Source: Scilla litardierei
Taxonomy: Eukaryota; Streptophyta; Magnoliopsida; Asparagales; Asparagaceae
Reading direction: 5' to 3'
Assembly (NCBI GenBank): GCA_030789695.1
Contig: CM061141.1
Location: forward strand, 323,935,938 to 323,999,937
DNA: 64,000 nt
Shown: in pieces, positions 1-10,843 of the stretch
Layout of the letters: every line of letters begins with the position of its first letter
Position numbering within the stretch: position 1 is the stretch's first letter
The notes under the pieces: model-generated
Told to the model about the DNA's origin: nothing
The model's database searches: none
The model's input: only the letters and a program-made list of their open reading frames with translations
Made by a program: the position numbers and the translations under genes

Positions 1-618
1 CCTAAGTCTAATACGATAATAATCTTGTTCAAGATAAATCGTAGCCCTCCTTGTTTTAGGAGTTGGCAACTGTAAGACCCGTGTTACGGTTGTTGAGCTA
101 CACTCAAGCTGTGACATGGAAATCTTATATAAACCGATTTCTTGATAACATCTTGAATTGAACCAAACCGTCGTCTCGTGCATACGCCGAGCACCGGCGT
201 AAGTCTAACCAAGAATGTAGTTTAAGACCTGACCCAAACCGACGTGTCGTGCATACACCGAGCGGCGGGGCAAGTCGGGCTAGACACGAAAACAAGGGTC
301 TGACTAGGCTAGCCATTGTGATCCGAATGAGCACACTCATGATCACAAATGACTAGGGGTAAAATTGATATGGAATCATATTTAATATGATTGACGACGA
401 GTTTGTCTACCGACTGCAGGGTCGGACAACTTGTTGAGACACACTCAAGGTTGTCAGACTCAGGGTAGTCAGATTCCTCTCTCACAAATGTTATTTTTAT
501 AATAAACTATTTATGATTATTGCTTTAATAAATTTAGTAAGAGAATATAGTTTTATTAAAAACCATTGACACTATACAACGAACATATACTGACTAATGT
601 ATCTACTAAAATTGCAGA
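1..618 (+). other. Leader (5' untranslated internal region) of copia A
   Basis: This is the AT-rich stretch directly upstream of the copia gag start at 619. It should lie between the 5' LTR (to the left of the window) and gag. Much of it recurs in inverted form at about 23520-23940 inside copia B, including the short motif GAGCTACACTCAAG and the segment around CGTGCATACACCGAGC. That fits the same leader in a minus-strand relative. No coding capacity is evident. The retroelement identity is inferred from the adjacent gag and the shared repeat. Confidence 0.6.
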
Positions 619-818
619 ATGGATTCGGGTCTTAAGTATATGGTAGAGAAAAACGTGCTTGATGGAACGAACTATAAGGATTGGCTTAGGAACATTAAGT
701 TAGTCCTTTCTCTAGCCGGGATTGGATACGTGTTGTTCGAAGACGCTCCGAAGAAGCCTGACGACGATGCGACCTACGAGGAAAAGGAAGCCTAAAAGCT
801 ATACCAAAGGGATACAAA
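619..818 (+). pseudogene. Ty1-copia Gag, N-terminal part (copia A)
   Basis: Starts at ATG 619 with MDSGLKYMVEKNVLDGTNY, the usual opening of a plant Ty1-copia Gag (a short N-terminus followed by the (N/F)-x-x-W motif, here NYKDWLRNIKL). The frame runs about 58 codons and meets a TAA at about 793. A few codons later a solo LTR has inserted, at 819. The remaining Gag resumes after 3272. Gag would package the element RNA, but this copy is broken by a stop, an insertion and a later frameshift. The start is clear because the upstream region is non-coding leader. Confidence 0.75.
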
Positions 819-2529
819 TGTCACACCCCGCTTCCCTAAAATGGAGGCGAGACATGAAAAGGTCCGCACGAGAGTGGAGCTGTGAAGCCCCAAACCTGAT
901 AAGCGTCAATAAAACATAAGCAGGTCCCTATAACCACAAACGGAACAACAATAATAACACAAGGAGAGACAGAAATAAAATCTCAAATCTCAGAATTTGT
1001 CCAACTTTAAAGATAAGTTCAACATCCAGAAAAGCCACCAGGCTAAAAGAAAGAGTCTAAAGGCTCAGAACAAGGCCAACAAAAGGGACAACAAAACAAA
1101 GTATAGGTGCCACGCACCGACAACTAAACATCAGTCTAAAACAAAAGGGGAAAGCTCAACGAAGACACTAGGACTGGTCCCCAGTGTCCACGTACTCCTC
1201 GCCAAACACAGGCTCGGGCTCGGCGTCAGCAAACACCTCGTCCTCAACAACGAACTCAGGCTCAGGATCTAACATGTGTCACCCAAAAGAGTAAAGGGGC
1301 ACATGTCAGCAAGTCTAAAAGACTTGGGTAAGGAAACTGAAAGGAAGGCAAACTAGCAACCTAGCAGTTATAGTATGCATGACATGGCAGTTATGGTATG
1401 AGTGCACAAGTAAGACATGGTGAAACAATAAGTACAAGAGAACAATTATCAGGGCATGTCAAGAGTAGCCAAGCTACTAACAATCTCAATCTTTTCACTA
1501 GTCACGTTTCAAGTTATTTGTAGATGTTTACGCCTTACAGCTGAACTGTTGGACGTTCACACTGATTGGCCGCTTAACACTACCCCAGAACCCAGAGTTT
1601 ACGCCTTACAACTGCAGTTGCTGATCAGGCAGACTCCCAGTTGAATGGCCGCTTAACTCTTACCCCAAAACCCACGTGTAAACGAGCCAGGGTCCCTGTA
1701 CACGAGCTCAGTAAATGAGCCAGGGTTGCCCTGCACAAGAGCTCGTTTCCTGGATCACAAACCAGGAGCGTATTTCATTTGGCATAGGGGTGCACCTAGC
1801 CTCAATCATTTCACAAGGTGTAGCGGAGCTACGCAATCACGGGAACAATTAAAGAATGCAATGACATGACAATTAATTCGCGTACCATTAATGGAAATTA
1901 AACATGACATGGTAGTTATGCAATATGATAAATGTCGGATCTAGCTTCGTTGTCAAGCTAGTTCCTAAATTTGCGCCTAGGCGAGTATCATTTCGTCGCC
2001 TAGTCTCTTTTACGCCTACAACAAGCAAATGGCCTAAGACATGGCCCAAAACCCTAAGTGGCAAGTTTCACTTGCCTAGCACCGAGGATGACGATCACGA
2101 AGGTTCGTCTCGCAAGCGCTAACTACGGAGATGAGATCGCTGCCATGGAAAAACAATATTAGAACCACATCCAACCTAGTTTTATTAGGGTTTCACAAAA
2201 ACACAACGGGTTATGAAAACATTAAGAGATTAATTTATTACCGTATCAGAAGCGGAAGAACGATGCCGAGCAAGCACGGCAACGGAAGAAACAATCCGGG
2301 GAACCTAGGGTTCAGATCTGGAATGGATGGGGAAAATATGGAGAAATGGGGTTTTGGGGGTTTTTGGGGGTTTTCCGGCGACCTAGATCATGGTGGCCGG
2401 CCAAAATGGAGGGGAGATGGGCTCTTGATGAAGGGGAAGAGCTAGAGGAAGGTTGGGGAAGATCAGAGGTCAAGGGGGAAGGAAAGAGGCCAGGAGAAGA
2501 GAAAGAAAGAAAAGAAATGAAGTGGGGTA

Positions 2530-2537
2530 TTTATAGA
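2530..2537 (-). promoter_or_regulatory. TATA box of solo LTR copy 1
   Basis: TATAAATA is read on the minus strand. It lies just downstream, in the LTR sense, of the palindrome array at 2577-3000, as expected for the U3/R boundary. The second copy has TATTTAAA at the equivalent place (about 28849-28856). Confidence 0.5.
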
Positions 2538-2576
2538 AAAAGCTGGCGGCGGCTGGCAAAACCTAGGGTTTCGACA

Positions 2577-3000
2577 GCGGTTAGTCGGTCAAAGAAGGTT
2601 GGCTGACCGACTAGTTTGAAAACTAGTCGGTCGGTTGGCTAACTGTGACCAACTAAATCCAAACAGCGAAAGTAGGGAAAAATCTGGGTAAAGAATTAGT
2701 CGGTCTGTGAAGGCCCGTCGACCGACTAGTTTACAACCTAGTTGGTCGGTGAGTGTTCATGGACCGACTAACGATAAACAGTAACTTAGGTGAAATTTAC
2801 TGACAGAAACTAGTCGGTTTGAGAGCAAGTTCTGACCGACTAGTTGCGCATCTAGTCGGTCGGTGGTTGTTCTTAGACCGACTAAAAGTAAACAGTAACT
2901 CCTGAATAATTTACAAAGCCCACTAGTCGGTCCATGAAGGTTTGATGACCGACTAAATCGTCATCTAGTCGGTCGGTTCCCCTTCTTGTACCGGCTAACG
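2577..3000. repeat. Array of AGTCGGTC / GACCGACT sites in solo LTR copy 1
   Basis: There are four degenerate tandem units of roughly 110 bp. Each unit carries the 8-mer AGTCGGTC and its reverse complement several times in alternating orientation, often separated by 10-25 bp, so each unit can fold into hairpins. Spacer text such as AACAGTAACT also recurs between units. The array is retained in the second LTR copy at 28898-29310. It sits upstream of the minus-strand TATA box, so it is in the U3 enhancer position. Confidence 0.85.
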
Positions 3001-3272
3001 TGCACAAAAAGTTCCGAAATGGAGCGCGAAGCTCCGGGATCGATTCCTAAGACTCCTAGGCTTGATCTAACAATAAGATACGACCGATATAAAGCCCGTC
3101 ACGAATGACTTACTCCAAAATCGACGATTCTAAGGAAGAAGCTAGAAAATCACGACGAAACGATCGAAAACGAAAACTACGGAGACGAAAACCACGCATA
3201 AGGAGAAAATCCACCAAAACATATATATAATTTAAATAATCCAGATACATGAAAACTAGTCGTTACAACAGA

Positions 3273-3898
3273 GAAGGCCAGGTGCCTTACTCTGGCTTCG
3301 ATGAATAACGACTGCAGAGGAAGCATGAACATTTGGATGTTCAAAGTATGCTTCTGAATGCACACGAGTTATACAGCAAGCAGTCTAGAGCTGCCAAGTT
3401 TGAAGCCACAAGCAACCTCTGGGGCACAAAGATGGAGACAGGGCCTGTATAAGATCATGTCATTAAGATGATCGGGTACGTGGAAGACGCCGCCCAGTTG
3501 GGTTTTGTCCTGGACAATGAGATGGTCGTGGACATTATCCTTAAATCTTTACCCCCGGCCTTCAAGCCTTTCATTACTGGTTTCATAATGAACAGTATTG
3601 AAACGGATCTTCCTGGTCTCCTCAATATGCTTAGGCAGTTTGAGGAAATTGAGAAGAAACCGACTGCATTGGTTGTTGGCTCTGCTTCTTCAGACCAGCC
3701 GAAAGGTAAGGGTAAGAAGAGGCAGGTCCTACAACCTGCCAAGGCGAAGAAGGGGAAGAAAAAGACGAAAGGGGCCCCCGTCAAAATCTGAGTGCTTCCA
3801 CTGCCATAAGATGGGCCATTGGAAGAGGACTGCAAGGTTTACCTTGCAGAAAAGAAGAAGGGGCATACTGATGCTTCTACCTCAGGTAAAACAAATTA
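3273..3898 (+). pseudogene. Ty1-copia Gag, C-terminal part with zinc knuckle (copia A)
   Basis: Gag continues after the solo LTR. The clearest part is 3468-3791, with the typical copia stretch LGFVLDNEMVVDIILKSLP and then PPAFKPFITGF, followed by a Lys-rich linker. The CCHC knuckle (CFHCHKMGHWKR, about 3792-3827) is in another frame because of a frameshift at about 3785. The expected last cysteine is recovered only after a further shift. Several stops lie between 3273 and 3467. Nothing of protease, integrase, reverse transcriptase or RNase H follows, so pol has been lost. Confidence 0.75.
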
Positions 3899-5147
3899 AA
3901 TTCAATAAAGCATAATTATTTCCATAAATGCTAAATCACATAGTATGAGATACTAAGACATCTGTGTAATGTACACAGATGACTGATATGAAGCAATGGT
4001 TGGAAGAAGTTCCAAGGACGGTCGACATCTGAGCAATCGTTGCTGCTGGGGCCGTGCGAAGACTTCAAAGAGACATGATGAAGAAGGAGCTGATACTTAT
4101 TTTCTTCTATGAATAAAATGTATCATTCCTTAAAGTTAAAACAATGATTGAGTTTAACACTCAAAATTTATTTGATAAACATATTATGATTCATCTTTGA
4201 ATCCGTTGTTTTGAATTAATGTCTCGGAAATGTGCTTTCTGTTGAAACTGAGATTTGATTAAGATTGGCTTAAATTTCTGTAAATGTGGCTTTCTGAGTT
4301 GGTTGCAAAAATTCTCGAACTATGATGCAGAGCTTCAGAAAATTTTGATTTTTTTGGAGCTGACTTAATGTTATAGTCAATCAATAGTTAAGTATAAGTT
4401 CCAGGAGCGTATAAATTGTGTGTAATAACAATTATACGCATATTAAGGTTAATTCTTAATAAACTACATTTGATTCTTAAAGAGTTAATATTAAATGTAG
4501 TTAAGGGAAATGTACAGTGTAGGACATTTGACTGAGTGAGTCAGTGTCAAGATTCCTTAAACCGATCTTGATTTAACTCATTCGTCAAACCCAACCTGAC
4601 ACTAGTACGTTCCATCTAAGCACATATCAAAAGGTTATGCTCTTCATATATATAGTCCAAATATGATTTAGATATATAATTGAAGTACTTAACCAGATAA
4701 TTCTTAAAGTCAGTTGGAGCTAGCTCGTATACTTAGTTCCAGTTTCTCGGACTAAGTAAAAAGGTTTCCAACTTATTTGAATCATCTATATAAAACATTG
4801 AATCAAAATCATTTTGATTTAATCGACTATATAGAGACTTAGGGTGTTAGTATGTACTCGACATATTGACACAAGAAGATTGAAATGAGCTGAGACTGAC
4901 TTATAGAAATGTTAGACCCTACATCTATATTGTACGTGCTAATTGTTAGCAATACAAAGAAAGGAAAAATTGATCCAAATCATTTTTCAAAGGATCAACC
5001 TTGTGTGATCAAGAGATGTAATAAATAATCCATTAAAATGCTTTATAGATACTCGTTAGTAAATCCACTCTTAGGTTTATCATATAAATGTCAAAGTGAC
5101 TGATATGCTATATCGGTATGAGATACCGAGATAAATAGACTAAATGC
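3899..5147 (+). other. Pol-less remainder of copia A internal region
   Basis: AT-rich, stop-filled sequence between the Gag remnant and the polypurine tract. I recognise no pol motif on either strand. The final 60 bp, including ATACCGAGATAAAT, match in inverted form the sequence next to the polypurine tract of copia B (about 19985-20020). This is therefore the 3' untranslated end of the same copia family after a pol deletion. Confidence 0.6.
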
Positions 5148-5157
5148 AAGTGGGAGA
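5148..5157 (+). promoter_or_regulatory. Polypurine tract of copia A
   Basis: AAGTGGGAGA sits directly before the TG of the 3' LTR at 5158. It is the standard plus-strand priming site layout of Ty1-copia elements. The same tract occurs inverted in copia B at 19972-19981. Confidence 0.8.
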
Positions 5158-7434
5158 TGTAGGAGGATATATGCCCATAAGGCGATTTATCCTAAGTGTA
5201 CATCTTGTTCATACTTTATATACGGTGTCCATTATCCTAAGTATGAAATCGTTTGAATAAATATACCTTGATAATGTCCATAGACTTATAGTTAGGTCCT
5301 TACGTATCCAGAAAAAATCTCGATTATGAGTAGTAAGTGACCGAATAGAAACTTAAGTCTTAAACGGGTCGTGGTCATAGATGTGTCGAGAACTGGATAT
5401 CAGCACATCGGATAGACCACTGTGTCATTCGACTTGGTGAAGTCGGAGACGAGACACATGTGCTCATTGGAGAATGAGTTCACTGAATGACCAACTTAGA
5501 GTTATTAAATGGTTAAACTTTAACTAAACTGTCTATAATAACTCTAGGGTGATGATAGGTAAGCTGGTCCTTAAGACCTAAATTCATCTGTACGAACCTG
5601 TGAGCGAACGGTGTCGCTTAGACATATGATCTAGCTTCGAGGCTAGGCCTGCTGAAAGATCTTAGGTTGGGTTGCACCTGAAGCTCTCGAGGCGAGTAGA
5701 TGACTAAGATGGGATTCGTCACTTCTGTAAAGGAAAGTTAGTGTCACAGGCTCAGTACGGTCTTTGTGTTAATCCTCGGCCGGGGTACGTTGTAAGAAGT
5801 ACAACATGAATACAACAAAGACCACAGTATACTGACCAATGTTGTCTGATAGGGTTGACAGTAAACCATACCCTAGGCCAACAGAAACACAGTCTTGACG
5901 AAGGGACTATAGCTAACGGTATTCATCACTGACACAACCAATGTAAATCCAACGATACTTTTGTCAATGGGTCGATCACGTTATGATGATTCTGAAACAT
6001 GGACGACAAATACTGCTCGTGGTGACCGTCGTCTAGGGGTTCCGAGCCCCAACTTGTAATAAGGTCAGGATGTAGCGTCTCACACCGAGTAGCGTTCGTG
6101 TCTTAGTAATAGGAAGATTAATCAGAGAGATTCATTTGATGAAATAGAATAGTTGATGTTCACAAAGCTAGTTGTGAAAATAAGTCGTAGATGCAATATG
6201 GACAATGTTGCATTTGATGCAAACAAAGATTAAACGTGTCGTAAATTGGTTACGACAATATTTGTAAGAACAAATACATTGGAAAGGGTTACCTGGCTGA
6301 CGGGATTGTCCCGGTCTAAACACCGGTTCAAATCGCGTCCAAATCGGAGCTCAGACGAGCCCAGAAACGCAAAAACAGTCCAAGGCAAAGTGGGTTAGAC
6401 CCACTGGGCTAACAAGCCCATCCGCGAGGGGTAGACGGGCGCACGACCCACTGCGAAGCAGGTGTGGCCTGCTGATTGCTAAGCCTAGCGGGCGCACCCG
6501 CAACTTAAGTGAAAAATAGGGTTTTTTAAAACCCCTAATGACGGCTACAAAAGTTGATTTTTTGCCCATCTTTGGGCAATTGTTTGAGGGGTCAAACGAA
6601 GTCGAAATTTGTCGTCGTTCGTTCCTACGCGTTCACCATTCAAAGCCCTTCGGATTGATAGCTTGTTTGGTGTCCAAAGTTTAATGAATAAAGAGATTTA
6701 ATTCGTTGAAGTTGGCCTTTATGAAAGGCTTACTAAAACTTCAATTAAGCTAAATTAGCTTAATTAATTCTCTTCAATTTTACAATTGTCCCACATTGCT
6801 AACAACGAAAGGAGAGGTGCCGACTCCCTATATAAGTAGGGGTGCACTCTCTTCGTTGAAAGATGCACCAAGTCCTCGATCGAGTAGCTCCGGATTTTAG
6901 AGCAAGCTCGATCTACGACTAAACTATTCTCTCTCTCTCTCTTCTTCCTATTCTCCCGACTAGTCCTAGCAAGACTACAAAGGGGGGTTGGATTCGGATC
7001 CACACGCCTAAGACGTGGGTCTACTCAAGTGAAACCTTCTACCACCTGTGATCGGCTTGGAGGCGGGAGTTGGCTCGGGCAAATCGGTTCGAGGGTGCGA
7101 GGCGGCTCGGGTGGATCGAGTCAAGGCAGTTCGGCTATGAGGAGCGTCAGAAGACGGTGCGGTACATCTTGCCCGCCCCAGGGTCGAGATTTTGGGTATG
7201 TGGTTAAGCAATTTTAGTGTAGTTTAATTTCATCGCAGTAGAATAGATCCCTCTTGGGGTGGTCAGATCCACCCCAAGTTGGCATAGATCAGACTAGATT
7301 CTGGCTCCCTCAGGGCCTAGCTAAATTGTTTAGCTAGATTAGTTTCTATTTTCCGCTGCGCTTTTAGCCCCTGTGGTCGTCCGACTTAGGACGGACACAG
7401 ATCCGAGCTCCGAGGGTCCGCCAAAACCCCTACA
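5158..7434 (+). mobile_element. 3' LTR of copia A
   Basis: Runs from TGTAGGAGGATATATGCCC (next to the polypurine tract) to CCAAAACCCCTACA, giving TG...CA ends and 2277 bp. It is homologous along its length to LTR-C (26811-31383) and, inverted, to the copia B LTRs. Shared blocks include the segments around 5590-5700, 6000-6110 and the terminal 7240-7434 (GTCCGACTTAGGACGGACAC). A plus-strand TATA box lies at 6829. The matching 5' LTR would be left of the window. The right flank begins ACCAG, which cannot be checked for a target duplication here. Confidence 0.8.
6829..6836 (+). promoter_or_regulatory. TATA box in copia A LTR
   Basis: TATATAAG is followed by AGGGGTGCACTC. Equivalent TATA boxes occur at the same relative place in LTR-C (30792) and, on the minus strand, in the copia B LTR (about 9600). 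The conserved position supports it as the U3/R promoter. Confidence 0.55.
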
Positions 7435-8987
7435 ACCAGGACCTGAAACTCACTCCAAATTTAGAGTGAATATAGCACACGACGCAGTGGACACAGGCAA
7501 TGTACGCTGGGCCTCTCAACTCCCCCGTCCCTGGCAGGAGTGAGGCCTCCCATAATAACACAGCCTCCGTATGTCCCCTCTACTCTCGGTAAAGGCGAGT
7601 GGGAATAAATATCACATATCACATTATCATTTCCCCCAGCTTCTCAGTCCATGCCTCATATACACAATTTACTCAAATTTCCCCTTAAACCCGCGTTTTG
7701 CTAACTCACCCTCCTTAGAGAGGATTGAGACAATCAAGAATTTCATTTTATCATATTAGTAATGAAGAAATCATGTTGCATGGCATCACATTCCACACTC
7801 ATACCAACATGGGTCATACACCGAAGTGTCATGCCCTCCATCGTAGTCACATCACATATCAACATGGGACATGCACCCAAGTGTCATGCCCTACATTATA
7901 GCTATTTCAATTCATTATCCATAACACATGAAACCATGCTTTCCATGACTCCGTCATCACCAATTTATAACAAGGTTAATAATGCATGCATATACAAACT
8001 CATTTTGCAGGTGTCTCCACTTTTGTTTCATTGAGGCATTTTCACAAACACGCGGTGAGTGTGACGTACATGTCTATAATCACAATAGCAAATCAATTGA
8101 AAAAACATATCAGTAGCCTATCTTCCATGTAAAAACAATAGTCATGTACCATGGAGAGTGGAATAGAAACAATACACAATTTATCACACCGCTTATCTAT
8201 TTAGCTTGCAGTAAATATACGTGCAGTCATATAAGATGGCTAATATCACCCAATTATAGTCAGAATATAACAAAACTTCCTAAATGAAAGTTGTAGATAT
8301 ATTAGTCCTGGATTCACAGATTTATTTTCATGCAAAAATATTAAGTAGGTGATTTATGGTGAATTATTTGGTGAAGTCTGTCAAATCTGTTTTTCAGACA
8401 GATAGATTTCAGGGTCTGTAAAGATTGCTGTTTTTGGGCATGTTTTAGCCAGAATTTCGAAAAATATGCACTGAGATGAAATTTTAGAAAAACTTGTTAA
8501 ATTTTCAACGAGACCAAGAACATAAAATTTTATTTTGTGTGCCTGTAATGAGGTCAATTATATTAAATTGTGTCCAGACTGAAGATCAAACAGACATGTT
8601 GTAAAGGTGGAATTTTTGCTCCTAATTTCTGAATTGAACATATATCAAAATTTAGATAATTTTGGGGTAGAACTTCAAGATATACAAGGATATATTTTTT
8701 CAAAACCTAATTAAAGCTACAGTAACGGTAATTACAACAACAACATACAACAGAATTTCAGGATTTCAAAGGGGTTGGTTTTACTAAGAATTTCAAGGGA
8801 TAATTAGTGAAATTGAAACATGAAACATGAATTTTCACCATACCTTATACATATTGAGTAACATGATATACAAACATAATAGAATGAAACCCTAATTATA
8901 TTTCCAAATCCAAGTTAGATTCATACCTCAAAAAGCTTTATTTCTTCTCTCCTCTCTTTCTTTCTTCTCCACCTTCTTCCCACTTGC
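7435..8987. mobile_element. LTR-like element G, left part
   Basis: Unassigned non-coding sequence between the end of copia A and the end of copia B. Its continuation is probably 26122-26810 on the other side of copia B, because copia B is flanked by CTTGC (8983-8987) and CTTGA (26122-26126), a 4-of-5 target duplication. The right part ends GGGCATGACA, an LTR-like terminus, against copia LTR-C. The segment 7465-7590 resembles the pyrimidine-rich stretches seen in the long gypsy LTRs here. No gene is recognised. The family and orientation of G are not established. Confidence 0.4.
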
Positions 8988-9935
8988 TGAAGGGTTTTCG
9001 GGACCGTTAGGGCACAAAAACTCTATTCCCGTCCTAAGTCGGACGGAACATAGACAGAAAAGAATTTGCAGCGGAAGAAAAAATGTTAATCATATTAACA
9101 TGCAGTTAAACGATTTAACTTAGCCCTAAGGTACAAGACCCTTAGCCAAGATATATGCCGACTTGGGATGGATCTGACCATCCCAAGAAGGATCTAACCT
9201 ACTGCGATTAAATTAAACTAATGCTAATAAAATACATACCCGGAATCTCAACCCTGGGGCAGGCGAGATGTTCCGCACCGTCTTCCGAGCTACTCCCGTC
9301 CCACGCCGAGCCGCTCCTCGAACAGCTCCTCGAACAGCTCCGCATCCCGACGCGAGCAATCCTCGTGTCGCCGAGCCAACCGCGCGCCGAAGAAAGTTTC
9401 ACGCGAGTGAAACCTTCGCCGAGAATTCGGATCTGAATCCGAACTCCGTTGCAACTTGCTAGATCCCTCAAGAGTAAGGCCGAAATATTAGGGAGATAGA
9501 GAAATATTAATTTAAGCCTAGATCCGAGCGTGCTCCAACATTTACGAGAGCCGCTCAGATCTAGAGCTTGGGACGAGTTTTGAGGAGGAGAGCAGACCCC
9601 TATTTATATAGGCGGCTGACTGCTCCCCTTTACTCAAAATACGATGTGGGACTAATTTTAGAGTTAATCAAATTCAATTTAGTTTGCCTTTCACAAAGTG
9701 CAAACTTCCGTGAATTTTAACTCACTCACCGTTGAGCTTCATGATTGATACAACCTATCAATTCGAAGGGTGTTCAATGGTGAATGCATAAGAAAAAATC
9801 GTTCGTCAATCGGAGTTCGTTTGACCCTCCAATTGATCGTTCAAAGATCAGCACAAGGCTAGTTTTTCCGGAAAAACTGAGTTGTCACACCAAAATATCT
9901 AGGTCACAAAAACCCAGGTTGTGGGGGCCCACAGA

Positions 9936-10180
9936 GTGGGCCCCACGCGCGCGCTCTCCTAGGCAAGGCATGTGCTCAGTACGCGCCCGTGGGCACGTGC
10001 TGAGCACACGCCTGCAACGCGCGGGGTTGGTCCCGCCCGCATGAAGCGGGCGGGCCACACCCGCTTCTCAATAGCGGGCCCCCGCCCGCAAAGAAGCGGG
10101 CGGGGCTGTAGCCCGCCTTTTGGAACGGGCTCCGCCCGCAATTAAGCGGGCGGGCTGGGTCCCGCCTCTGGGTTGTGCCT
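9936..10180. repeat. GC-rich tandem repeats in copia B LTR (GCGGGCGGG units)
   Basis: Repeated short units such as AAGCGGGCGGGC and GCCCGCCC make this stretch very GC-rich against an AT-rich background. The equivalent zones of the other family members are also GC-rich but differ in sequence (about 6351-6490 and 30120-30440). This looks like a variable U3 segment. Open frames crossing it on both strands are composition artefacts. Confidence 0.6.
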
Positions 10181-10838
10181 GGGTCTGGCCAGGTGCCCAG
10201 GCTAGACCCAGTCTGGCCTGGGTCAGCCTGGTCTGACCCGATCTGATCCAATGGGCTATTTTGGGCATAAGTTGGGCATTTGGCGTCCGATTTGGACGCC
10301 GTTCGAACCTGGGTTTAGACCGGGACATTTCCGCCTTACCCGTGAACTTTTCCTTGCGTTTATATTATTAAATATAGTCTTAAACTATTTAAGACACATT
10401 TAATCTCTTTTGCAGCATATGTAAATTAGTCCATATCTAGGCTTAAATTATTATATTGCATCAAATGCAATTATTCCATCCCTTGCATCAAAAATGCAAA
10501 ATATTCTCATTAACTAATTTCTACCTATTACTAGACGAAGGTCGCACTCTTTGTGTGACCCTACGACCTGACCCTACTGCAGGTTGGGTTCGAAGCCCTA
10601 TACTGCAAAGAACACGAGCAGTGGCTGACGTCCATGTTTCGGAATCATCATAATGTGGTTAGCTCATCAACATGAGAATTGTCGGGACCACCCTGACCGT
10701 GTCTATGATGAGTTCTGCAGTTATAGTCTCTTCGTCTAAACTATATCGTGTAGATCAAGTCTAGGGTACGGTCGAACTGTCAACCCAAATAACTTGACTC
10801 CGGTTAGTTTCTATCGATCTTTAGTCAACTAATGTTGG

Positions 10839-10843
10839 ACTTC
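10839..10843. repeat. Target-site duplication of element D (left)
   Basis: ACTTC directly precedes the LTR start. The identical ACTTC follows the element at 19265-19269. Confidence 0.9.

Larger units (their letters stand above)
819..3267 (-). mobile_element. Solo LTR, gypsy type, copy 1 (2.45 kb), inside copia A gag
   Basis: The segment begins TGTCACACCCCGC and ends GTCGTTACA, so it has TG...CA termini. It interrupts the copia gag frame, with flanks ACAAA (814-818) and ACAGA (3268-3272), a 5-bp target duplication with one mismatch. A second copy with the same ends lies at 27161-29584. No internal region is present, so it is a solo LTR. The ends resemble long-LTR chromoviruses (Tekay/Del type), where the coding-sense LTR ends in ...GGGGTGTGACA. 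That, and a TATAAATA on the minus strand at about 2530-2537, indicate minus orientation. The small open frames inside are probably not genes. Confidence 0.8.
8988..10843 (-). mobile_element. Copia B 3' LTR, distal piece
   Basis: In the minus sense this piece ends ...GAAAACCCTTCA at 8988. It matches the 5' LTR copy at 25020-25510 almost base for base (for example GGGCACAAAAACTCTATTCC and GACGGAACATAGACAG). It is interrupted at 10844 by element D and continues at 19270. A minus-strand TATATAAATAGGGG lies at about 9597-9610. The GC-rich stretch at 9936-10180 is listed separately. Confidence 0.75.

Noticed and set aside
3455..3835. 126-codon minus-strand frame
   Set aside because: Shadow of the copia Gag remnant on the plus strand.
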